64,000 nt of DNA from Alentia gelatinosa (lineage: Eukaryota > Annelida > Polychaeta > Phyllodocida > Polynoidae), in the NCBI GenBank assembly GCA_950022655.1, contig OX465587.1, positions 24,803,716 through 24,867,715 on the forward strand. The letters are read 5' to 3'. Both the position numbers and the translations under genes were made by a program. This document shows positions 37,562 to 46,889 of this stretch, piece after piece (within the stretch, counting starts at the first letter, position 1; the number at the start of each line of letters is the position of its first letter). The notes beneath the pieces were generated by a model that was given only the letters and a program-made list of their open reading frames with translations, was not told the origin of the DNA and did not search any database.

Positions 37562-38660
37562 ATGTGGCGTTTCCACCTGCCGTCAAAAACGCCACCGATT
37601 ATACGCACCCTGTACAAAAGTCGATATATGGTTTTATTCGAGAAATTGCCGGTGCACCTAATCGGAGGCGATCAGCAAAAAAGCTATTTTCCTATGAAAA
37701 TTGAGGTAGACGCTGACCGAATTTTTAGGCTTGGCGTCCACCTACTACGATAAAAATTTAGACCTACCGATGTGGCACCGATACAAAAAGCAAATATCGG
37801 AGACATATCCACCACGCATTGTATGGGGGTTTTATCGGTGTCTAATCGTAGAAACTGCCCCGATATTAAGGGACCTTCTGACGCGATTTTTTAGGCCCAT
37901 CGTAGACGTTTTGGAGCTCAGTGAACAAGGGAATGGCCTTGTTGCGGTTATTTCATCGCGTCATGATACATATTTTTACATTACACTCCCAGATTCGTTG
38001 ACAAAGATATGATATGGATATATGGATAACAACCCTTTACGTGACCATAAACGGAAGTGTACATTGATCGCTCTTTGGCAATGTATTCCCACTCTTTCTC
38101 ATTGTCCCATACAAATGATTTAATCAATTTACTCTAAGATCAGTGTCACCCCTGACATTCAATTGTATTAAGTAGGGAAACCGAAATACAACATATTTAT
38201 AGCAGCGTATCCATTAGGGCATCGTTATGACCACACATGATGCACACATCTTCCGTAAACACTGCGAGATAACCAGCCACAAGCTTCCGGTTAGGGATGT
38301 CCAGATGAGAGCGGTTTTCACAAGGCCAGGCCCTCAGCCAATCCAAATGTGTGGCCGACCTGCCACTTAAAGCATGGATTACCATGGCGATGAGACATCT
38401 GCATAAATTCCAGACCCCAGGATTCTTATCTTAAGTATAGCAGCTACTGTTATCAAATAACTAACTGATTATGCCATTGCAAAGAGATATATACATCACT
38501 CATTCCTCTATGATTACACCTTTAAAGACTTATCTGTCATTCCGACTGAAAATTAATGTTTCTCCTTAACATTTATCATGACATGTCAAATGCTAGTGTG
38601 AATGAGTGGTTTTGACCATGTTTCACAGTCAATTACATTGGTTTACACCATTTTGTCAGC

Positions 38661-38669
38661 TTCCGGGAA
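38661..38669. promoter_or_regulatory. STAT-type (GAS) motif upstream of cytokine candidate
   Basis: TTCCGGGAA fits the TTCNNNGAA consensus. It lies about 55 bases before the TATA box and 114 before the ATG. Any one such motif can occur by chance; a second is at 38729-38737. Confidence 0.4.
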
Positions 38670-38715
38670 AATTGGGGTTTGAAAATATTAGAAAAAAATA
38701 TAAACTTGAGCTGCA

Positions 38716-38723
38716 TATATAAA
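38716..38723 (+). promoter_or_regulatory. TATA box of the cytokine candidate
   Basis: TATATAAA stands 59 bases before the proposed ATG at 38775. It predicts a start near 38746 and a 5' leader of about 30 bases. Inducible cytokine genes often have such a promoter. Confidence 0.55.
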
Positions 38724-38728
38724 TGTGA

Positions 38729-38737
38729 TTCTTGGAA
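38729..38737. promoter_or_regulatory. Second STAT-type motif near the predicted start site
   Basis: TTCTTGGAA fits TTCNNNGAA. It lies between the TATA box and the predicted transcription start, 60 bases from the first motif. Confidence 0.35.
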
Positions 38738-38774
38738 AATATCTTCATCAACCAAGAACAATAATTCTAGCAAC

Positions 38775-38802
38775 ATGGCCATCATTACCAGTGCCGGTTC
38801 AG
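38775..38802 (+). CDS. Cytokine candidate exon 1
   Basis: CAACATGG is a good start context. It encodes MAIITSAGS plus one base of the next codon. The donor is TTCAG|GTTCGT, phase 1. In the genome an in-frame TAG follows at once, so the exon must be spliced. Confidence 0.6.
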
Positions 38803-41800
38803 GTTCGTAGACAAGGCTGATTCTTGCTGTATTATATCGTTAGGTTTGCTAAATATCCTACACTGTAGACACTGTAACTTTTCTTATCATTCTATGCATT
38901 TATCCATATTTAAGTAACTTGGTGCATAGCGATTGAATAAGACATAGGCCTAATTTCGTCCTGAGAACAGAAGGTGTGCTATACAAGTACTTAGGTAATG
39001 GATTCTGAGCAAACACTGAAGTTGAATATCAGCGTATGTCACACAAACACGCGTGTATATGAGTTTTCTGGAGGTTGCTGAAACTTCTACATATACTAAA
39101 CTACAATCTACTTTTTTTAATTCAATACAAAATCAGTAACTTGGCGTAAAACTGACAGATAATGCGTATGTTTGCATCAATTCTTGTGGGCCTTTGTCAA
39201 TAGATTCTTGGCGAACATAGATATCCTATCCCAAAAATTTCATTGTTTCACAGTTTTCATTCTTACCTTGCTGTTTCTATGTAAAACCCGGCCAAAACTA
39301 TTTATTTCACACAAAATGCATTCGCCAATATTCCAGCAGATTAACCCGGCATTTGCATTCATTAGACGTTCACCTTCGTCACCCTGTACACTGGACGATT
39401 ATGGGCGGAAAGGGGGGAGGGTGTCTTAGGGAAATGGAACCCTACAATTGAGACGAAGAGATCATATTTGAGTACAGAATCTCAGCAGGATTTGTCTAAG
39501 ACAAACCTGTGTACGTGAAACCTATCGTGTGAATCCCGCTTCACATTCAAACGATATTGTGTTCTAGTAGAGAATCTCAGGAGGACTTGTCTCAGACAAA
39601 TACCCTGTGAGGACCATGAATCCCACCGTGTGAATTACACTTTAGGTAACCATCGGGTTTATGTAAGGTGGGATTCACACGACGGGATTCATGTACCTCA
39701 CAGGGTGTTTTTCTGAGACAAATCCTGCTGAGAATCTGTACTCGGAACACAATTTCTTCGTCTGAATTATAGGGCTCCATTTCCCTGATACATGTTTCCC
39801 CCCTTGTAATTGTTAAAAGCATTTCCTTCTAAAAAGGAACAGAATCGCATGAGATTTTGAACCCTGTGAGGTACATGAATCCCACCGTGTGAATCCCACT
39901 TAAGTATCGTCTTCCTGCAGTTCTCTTTATGGTGTCTATGGTCCTGGGGATGCCTCGTCCACAAGACCGGACTGTCTGTCAGCGTGTCCAACAGATACGC
40001 GTACTGACCAACGACACCGTGAAGTCATCAAACGAACTATTCCAAGTCTATGTGAGTATGGTTTCGCTATTTCTGAGTGTTACACAGATTTACATTGGTA
40101 TCTGTAATTGTAGACCGATGTAGGCATAACGAGGCGTTTATCCGCCACGCGCCACTAGACAACTTTTTTTCCCATCAAAAACTTTATTCAGCATAACCAA
40201 AATGCAATGGTATATTCTCTTCACTTAAATCTTTCCATACTTTTCCATGACATACAACAACTTTTGTTAGACAAGTGTGCTCTCTCAGTCATGTTTTTGC
40301 TCCGTTTTTATATTTTTTTTCTCTACACAACTATTTATGAAATCATGCGCGTTCAAATAAGGTTTACTAACGCCAAGAGAAAGGATATACATCGGAAGTA
40401 AATGTTCATACAGTCTAGGTATCAGGATATGAGCCAGTAACGGCTGCGCATGTACAGGAGTCTAAAGCAAGGGCAAAAAAAGAAAATTTTATAATCATTT
40501 TTTTGAAAGGCTGTAAATTTATACACAATAAAAAGTAACAGAAGATTATAAACAATGATCAAGAAGTGTGAAATCACAAAAAAGAACTCGGATACTTCTT
40601 TTAAGATGGTAAATTAAAAACCAAGCAATACACAGGAATGATATCTTCAGTATAGGCTAAACACTATTACACAGTTTAGGAATGCATTGGTGGTATCAAA
40701 GGTCACAACGTTTTGCACAATTTATTGTGCTTCTTCGGGTGAATATAATCAATGTTAAATGGGATACCAAGACTAGTATTGACATTGATAGAGGGCTAAT
40801 ATAGATATTGTATATAGCTAGTCCTGGATCTATCATATTTACATTATTTTCTATGTATAACCTGTTAAGTAAACCTCTCATGCTCCGGCGCGTTGAAGAT
40901 ATTGTCTTTTTATGTAAAAGTCATAAAGATATATGTAGAAAGCTCTAACTGGGACCCACAATACCTACCTGACCCCCGATAAAAAGCTTCACTTAACAAC
41001 TAAATAATCATCGGCCTGATAAGAAAGGTATTATCCGTGATCTCATGTAGACTGTCCCCAGATTCACCAGACTAGATGGATTCACTAACTCTTGTCATCT
41101 ATATCGATTTGTTGTGGTCGACAAAGCAGGACACCAAAAGATGGTACGCAAGGTTATAATGCACCGGAAGTTTTGACGGCGGTTTCGTTATCTGAATGTC
41201 CTGTCAATGAACGGCAAAGATGAACAGATTATCTTTAGTGAAATTGATCGGCTGGTTAAGGGCAATGTACAGTAGAACCCCGCCTAACGGACACCCCGCG
41301 TAAGCGGGCGTCAGAGCACACTTTTGCCCGGAGCGGACAGTTAATTCGGTACGAAAAGGCCTAAAACCCCATGTAAGTGGACACCTCTGACGGGCACCCT
41401 GATAAAAATAGATTAATTTTTTTACGCTTACGTGGGGTTATACTGTATGTCTGTATATTATTTTGTTCAATAATTGTGCTTTCGTTCTTCAATTTCTCGA
41501 TGCTTTCAGAGTTCGGATACGAAAGATTCAATCAGAACAAACACACTATTTATACATGTACATTTGTGTACATTGTATCTGCCTCGAGGACATTTGCTCA
41601 AAGGATTGATAATTAGCTAAACATTAACCTTATCATTTCATTATCATCTATCAAGACGAATAGTGAATACAAACTATTTTTATCTCATCAGACCCTTTTC
41701 TTTGTTGATGTCCTACCTTACAGGGTATCTGTACGATCCAATACAATGAATCGTTACATTGATCAATGTATGGGGGATACGTTTTTATATACTTCACTTA

Positions 41801-44800
41801 GCATGCATATACAGTAAAACCCCGCTTAAGGGGACACCCTCCGTTCCGAGCAAAGTGTCCCCTTAAGCGGGGTGTCCCTTTAAGAGGGGTTAGAATAAAA
41901 TAATTAACGATTTCTGTTCCGGAAAAAATATCCCCTTAAGCGGGGTTGCCCCTTAAGCGAGGTGTCCCGTAAGCGGGGTTTTACTGTATACCAGATATGA
42001 AATGCGCATACATATATCGTTCTAGTGTGAGAACCATCAGGAAGTAGAAGCAATTTTCCTCATGGGAGTCCCCTGCTCAGAGTACAGCCGAACAGCAGTC
42101 AATGTGCATGGCCTGCCATCTGACACAACCAAAGTAAGTCTCCTCGACATTTTAATTTGATTGTCATAATTTCAGTCTAACCTGAAAACGGTAATATTAT
42201 TATATACCTGTGGCAGTATATCCTGCACTTATCCTACCCCTAATAAAAAACGCCATAGGCTTAACATGGGATTTGTTTATGTCACAGGTGTGACATAAAG
42301 TGTTGTTTATGCCACTACTTTCTGATACTGAAAAAAAATAGGAACAGGGTAGGATAAAATCTAGACGCCACTCGTTTTAGTTTGAGCTTATTTATGCCAC
42401 TCATTTTCTTGGCTCCGTAATGTCACTCGTCTTCGACTCGTGAAATCATGGAGCCAACAAAATGCGTGGCATAAATAAACTCAGACTCAAACTCGTGACG
42501 TCTCTTGATAATACTGCCAGCTCCTACTCAGGCAGTATGTATACCCGTATGTGATGTAGGTGGCGTACGGGTACGTGATCACGTGACATTAACCTCCGCC
42601 TAGCTCAGCCCTTCGGCATCGGTTCATCTGATCGTCAATTTTACCGCGTATTTATCACGTACGGACACAAACTGATTCCGTATAATATTCTAATGCCATA
42701 GACGTATGTACATAGCTACCCTATCAGAAAAAGGATATCTCCATAGTCTCTATACGGGGGTGCGCCAGATTCAATGATGAGAAGAAGTACCCCAGTGTTT
42801 AAACTGGACGACTAAAAAGGTAGCGACTGTAGATCGTCAAGCCAATAGTCGTCAGGTGGTGCTCCATTATGCTATATCATCCATAAAAGTTATCGACTCA
42901 AGAGTTTCCTCTTACGTTGACACTAGACGACTTATTTTAGAATTCACTTTGGCGATTAATTGCCACCTGTCTAGATGACAAATTCAAGCCAGATTGAAAT
43001 AGTCGCCGGCATCAGAGCGTGTCGTATAGTCATGAGGTGGTGCCAAATCTGACATAATCAGGTGATCCGCAGTTGTCATGTGCTTGGCGTTTACACAAGA
43101 CGATTTCTGGCCATTTTCATAAGGCGGTAATTTATTGTTTTAAAAATTATAGCTCAATCACTGGGAGAGTGATTTCCTACTTACCGGCAGACTATTCACT
43201 TGACTCGTCTTTGGCGCCAAAACTCCAAGAATAAGACGCCATATTTTCTCTCGTCATTTAGTCACTGACCTGATCGCCCCTTTCGCCTCCTTACAATGTA
43301 TCATTTCTATCCACAAAGACATTATCATATCACCTTTTCTAATATTATCAACTCTTTCCCTCTATGTTATTGTCAGTTAATTTATCAATCACATAAAATC
43401 AATGTATGTATATCATCAAATCTCAGGTCATACATATTTAACTCTAAGCTATTATAAAACCATACACCATCATATGCATCTGTATTCAGTGAGATTAACA
43501 TGTATAGACATGGACAAGTCTTGATAAGTTCATTATTGTAATTATGACAGAGACTGGGAGATTTGTACCGGTACGTGGTACAACACGTGCAGTGCACGGT
43601 CGATGCCGCCTTCTGCCTCTATATGCAGCGTGAATGTCGCCGGGGAAGACGGACATCTTGTCACACACCACCCACTTCCGTTCTGCCTCAGAACGAGGCG
43701 TACTGCCGGATGATGCACCGTGCGATACCGAAGGCGGTGCAGGACCTGAACAACCTAGCGGTGAACATGAGAAACTTGGTGAGTATATCTTATTCTAAAT
43801 GTCTAATGTGGCGTTTCCTCCTACTGATTATAACCACCGAATATTGCGTTTTGCACCGCTGACTGACTATGTAAGCTACTTTTTGTGCAATGATCGTCAG
43901 GTGGAAACAAAACGTGTCAACGAATTTTCTCTCCAATATTATTGAGCGCGGGAAATCGCGCTCATATGCGTCATCTAGAGAGGTTAGAATGCTCACACAG
44001 GCTTTCAACTTACTGCAAAGAATGTATCCCTTCACTATCGATGTCCCAACTATAAAGGCCTGGTTAAATGAGCAGGGGTCCAGTATCAAGTTTTACCATA
44101 CCCCCTACCCCACTCCTGACTTGGTTCCTTTTAATAGAACTTTCATGGCTGATTGACCTTGTGATGCGCTCCCATTAGTGCATCAAGCGCTAAGTGGCTA
44201 TCAGAGAGCGAACTGAGTGGCATAGTTGACCTATTAGCCAGAGAAATAGGGCAGTTGACCAAGACCTTCAGTGAAAAATTCAGTCACAACTGTGACGAGT
44301 CAGGGTGACGAGTTGAATGTGATACTTAGATCCATATATGACTTGATTAAGAAACTTTTTCAATGTATCAAGATACACCTATTTTGATTAAATAATGTTG
44401 CCATCTGTTGGCACATGTAGCTTTCTATAAAATGATAAATATTCATGTTGGTGATACTTGAGAACAACTATCAAATCCATTCTCTGAGTTTATTGAAACA
44501 ATCTTACTTGTATTTAATGAAATGATTTAGGTATACCGCGCTCTTCCATTATAAATGGAAATAATGTTTGCTCCTAGTTCAATATGGCACCACCGAACAA
44601 CTTATGAGGCCACCGACGAAATCAAACCAGGGTGGCAGTGACCAAAAGTTCGTCGGTGACTACCTCCATTTTCATCTAAAAATAAAGTTTCTTCCTCACC
44701 TCCACCAATTTCCATGTTAGTTTAGGGAGGGTCAATCTTATATTGAATAATCGGTGCACATTGAACACACAATCGCTTGTCAAGTTGAAACCAAGTGTGT

Positions 44801-45350
44801 ACTATTAGGATCAACCATTTCTACCATTTATTTAAGATGTTGTCCTTATCTAGGGTGTTTAACGAATCTTATCAATGATACTTCCGTTCTGGTACCTTTT
44901 ATGTTTGAAAATATTCGTTAAGCTTTGACTTGTTATGAATACATTCTTTAACTTTGCCATGGCGTTTCTGTATTGTTTATAACATGTCATATCATACCAT
45001 ATATCATTTTATATCATATGTTATCATATCTATTGAATTTCTTTCATAAATATGGTATTAGATTGCCTTTTCCTTCCATATCTAAAATGCAAACCGGGCA
45101 AATATTTGATGCATAATTTCCTTATGTACGTTGACTTCAATCACTGTTCTCTTGCTGTAAATATTTATCTGAACTGTAAGGATTATGCTCCTATTTGCAG
45201 TTGGGGAGTCCGACCTACACTTGCCCTCCACTCTGCTGGGCGAACACTGAAGACCGCATCCACTCGATCCTTACCAGCCTCCACACAGTAGGCCTCCTCG
45301 GTACCAGCATACGCGAAACACTGGACAAGGCATATCGCCAGTGCAAGTGA
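38775..45350 (+). CDS. Candidate class-I helical cytokine (LIF/CNTF/IL-6-like), 5 exons
   Basis: I assembled exons 38775-38802, 39921-40051, 42026-42133, 43551-43778 and 45201-45350. All introns are GT-AG in phases 1, 0, 0, 0, and the product is 214 residues. Residues 1-20 form a hydrophobic signal peptide (core VLFMVSMVLGM). Four amphipathic stretches follow: A (about 29-57, ending SSNELFQVYCENH), B (about 90-118, starting RLGDLYRYVVQHVQC), C (about 138-165, IPKAVQDLNNLAVNMRNL) and D (about 181-212, RIHSILTSLHTVGLLGTSIR). Helix A and the start of B resemble LIF, which has LFILYY and LVELYRIVV at matching places. The mature part has 11 cysteines, one sequon (N40-D-T) and a basic RRGRR between B and C. 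Exon count, phases and size match vertebrate long-chain cytokine genes. The protein would be secreted and signal through a gp130-like receptor; that role is inferred. It could instead be an unrelated secreted helical protein. Confidence 0.72.
39428..39786. mobile_element. Fold-back element in cytokine intron 1
   Basis: AGGGAAATGGAACCCTACAA at the left pairs with its complement at the right (TTATAGGGCTCCATTTCCCT). Inner pairs include GAATCTCAGCAGGATTTGTC with GACAAATCCTGCTGAGAATC. The arms are about 170 bases each. A further piece of the arm (GAGGTACATGAATCCCACCG) repeats at 39866-39885, just before the exon 2 acceptor. Confidence 0.75.
39921..40051 (+). CDS. Cytokine candidate exon 2 (signal peptide end, helix A)
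   Basis: The acceptor is CTTCCTGCAG and the donor CTAT|GTGAGT. It completes a Val codon, then encodes LFMVSMVLGMPRPQDRTVCQ and the amphipathic helix ending NELFQVY. Confidence 0.72.
41268..41447. mobile_element. Tc1/mariner (pogo-like) MITE, copy A2, in cytokine intron 2
   Basis: TA then CAGTAGAACCCCGCC at the left; ACGTGGGGTTATACTG then TA at the right. The interior is diverged (AACCCCATGTAAGTGGACAC). It is an older copy than A3. Confidence 0.7.
41810..41988. mobile_element. Tc1/mariner (pogo-like) MITE, copy A3, in cytokine intron 2
   Basis: TA then CAGTAAAACCCCGCTTAAGG at the left; GTAAGCGGGGTTTTACTG then TA at the right. The interior repeats CCCCTTAAGCGGGGT. The ends are nearly perfect. 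It lies 37 bases before exon 3 of the cytokine candidate. Confidence 0.8.
42026..42133 (+). CDS. Cytokine candidate exon 3 (A-B loop)
   Basis: The acceptor is TCGTTCTAG and the donor CCAAA|GTAAGT. It has exactly 36 codons, starting CENHQEVEAIFLMGVPC and ending HGLPSDTTK, phase 0 on both sides. Exon 3 of vertebrate G-CSF and IL-6 is of similar size. Confidence 0.72.
42364..42502. repeat. Imperfect hairpin in cytokine intron 3
   Basis: The left arm has GACGCCACTCGTTTTAGTTT and TTATTTATGCCACTC; the right arm has their complements GCGTGGCATAAATAAACTCA and ACTCGTGACGTC. The preceding block (42226-42355, CCTACCCCTAATAAAAAACG to AGGGTAGGATAAA) resembles family B. Confidence 0.55.
43551..43778 (+). 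CDS. Cytokine candidate exon 4 (helices B and C)
   Basis: The acceptor is TATGACAG and the donor ACTTG|GTGAGT. It has 76 codons, cysteine- and arginine-rich in the middle (RECRRGRRTSCH), and is more GC-rich than the flanking introns. Confidence 0.75.
43798..44805. mobile_element. Family E element in cytokine intron 4, with insert
   Basis: It starts TAATGTGGCGTTTCCTCC, like 53175. Its right part (44580-44805: ACCAGGGTGGCAGTGAC, AATCGGTGCACATTGAACAC) matches 53340-53640. About 43940-44560 is extra relative to that copy, so it is probably a nested insertion. The open frames here are not conserved genes. Confidence 0.5.
45201..45350 (+). CDS. Cytokine candidate exon 5 (helix D and stop)
   Basis: The acceptor is CTATTTGCAG. 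Its 49 codons start LGSPTYTCPPLCWANTEDRI and end AYRQCK, with TGA at 45348-45350. Confidence 0.75.
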   Translation: MGSPTYTCPPLCWANTEDRIHSILTSLHTVGLLGTSIRETLDKAYRQCK

Positions 45351-45507
45351 CTGTGAAGGACGAACTGACTTTTACTTCTATCCATTGACCCATCGATAAA
45401 TTTTTTATTTAGCTGAAAATGGTAAAGATTGCATATATATTCTGTGTGTAGATTTCATTGTGGATTTATGTTTTAGAATGTACTCTGCATGTGAAACGAG
45501 AATTAGA

Positions 45508-45513
45508 AATAAA
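45508..45513 (+). terminator. Polyadenylation signal of cytokine candidate
   Basis: AATAAA lies 158 bases after the stop codon, giving a short 3' UTR. Confidence 0.55.
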
Positions 45514-45514
45514 T

Positions 45515-46790
45515 GGTTACTCCAAAAAACAGTAATGGTAAAGAATCTTAATACAGTAAATTTTAAGAATTGTCAATATACCAAGGATGCCTATTACGGG
45601 ATTCGTTAATTTCCAAAGTAAAAGAATTACCTCTGGGTGGCACATATATAATACAATAGTAAAGGAGGAACTTTCCTTCTGTGAGACAGCTCTTCGTTCA
45701 ACTAAGAATAAGAATGAAAAGTGAGCATAAGATCTGTCAGGTATAGAAAAACCGTTATCATTGGTATTAAAGTATCTATCAAGTAGTATGGTGCTCATCC
45801 AGTGATGATTTTTGTTTCTGATAATTGACTTATATCAGAGAGTACGTATCATTGTTCACAAATTCTATTTACATTTTATTTGAATCATAACATCATATAT
45901 GTTCCGATAAGTTCACCATACAATTCCTAAGGTTTGAGTAATAATGATGCATGGATACTTGTCAATATTTCTAGTTTAACAATCATTGCTGTGGTCCATT
46001 ATTGATTCAGACAGACAACGTGTAGTCAACTATATATGATTGGGTTGAGTGCATTTAACTATTTTATGTTTAGTTAAGTGATGTTGAAATCATGTTTAAC
46101 TCAGGATTCCATGGGGAGTTACTTTATTTGCTTAAAGTATTCTTGAAATCACATTTAAGTTTATACATCAGGCAGCTAAAAATCGATACTATTGCTCAAT
46201 GAAAATTTAAGGGGATATGGATTATAATAAAGTTATTCTGCAATTATCTGAAATAAGAAATCTCAGTGTTTTTGTTTTTAATAAAGAATCTTCTGTTTTT
46301 ACCTGTGGCCCTGTCAACTCACTGTGGTTTAAGGTGACAGAGAACAGGAGATAATGATGGGTCTAACATTGGTAAATTGTTAACATCCTCGCATTCTTTA
46401 TCAGCAGTCTTGGTTCACGTCAGCTGGAGGTGAAAGCTCTAGAAATGAGAAGACGCAATATTTTCCAGGATTTGTGGGGAACATTTTACGTCCCCCCCTC
46501 TTTTTTGCGGAAAAATGCAGTTAGGTTCAGCCTTGAGGAACATCTATCAAATGATTTTGAGGAGTCCTATTCAAAATGCTCCCTTTTTAAGACTCTGCCA
46601 GTTGAAATTCTACTGTTCATAAAAGAAAATCCCCATTTTCCAAAACTTCGCGGATTCCATCCTTGTTGAAAATACCCCACTTACAAAAATAATGTTTTTT
46701 CTACTCATATCACCATATATATATATCGATAGAGATACATGTATTGCACTCTCCATCTAGATTTGGGGACATTGTTTGCATATAATTTTA
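45515..46790. other. Intergenic space between convergent genes
   Basis: The stretch holds a 79-codon open frame (46430-46669) with no recognised domain and no clear splice border. It is otherwise AT-rich and featureless. Confidence 0.5.
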
Positions 46791-46797
46791 GAACGAT

Positions 46798-46803
46798 TTT
46801 ATT
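46798..46803 (-). terminator. Polyadenylation signal of the cGAS-like gene
   Basis: AATAAA on the minus strand stands about 87 bases after the stop codon. It faces the convergent cytokine gene. Confidence 0.5.
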
Positions 46804-46889
46804 CATTTGGGTGTAATGATATCGCAGTACAATATGCAAATATAAAAATCTTTCACTTAGATACTCAGGACTGTGCACAGAAGATTATA

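Larger units (their letters stand above)
22100..38650. other. Long stretch without a supported host gene
   Basis: Apart from the LINE remnant at 27910-29060 and the inverted-repeat elements listed separately, I see no exon chain or conserved domain. The longest open frame (30687-31085, 132 codons) has no recognisable domain or clear splice context. Short G or C tracts are at 27641-27662. A 19-bp tandem repeat is at 24110-24186. Confidence 0.5.

Noticed and set aside
43890..44156. Additional coding exon inside cytokine intron 4
   Set aside because: It falls within a family E element and its insert. Exons 4 and 5 already join in phase 0 without it.
46430..46669. 79-codon open frame between the convergent genes
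   Set aside because: A protein-like look, but no recognised domain and no supported splice border or promoter.
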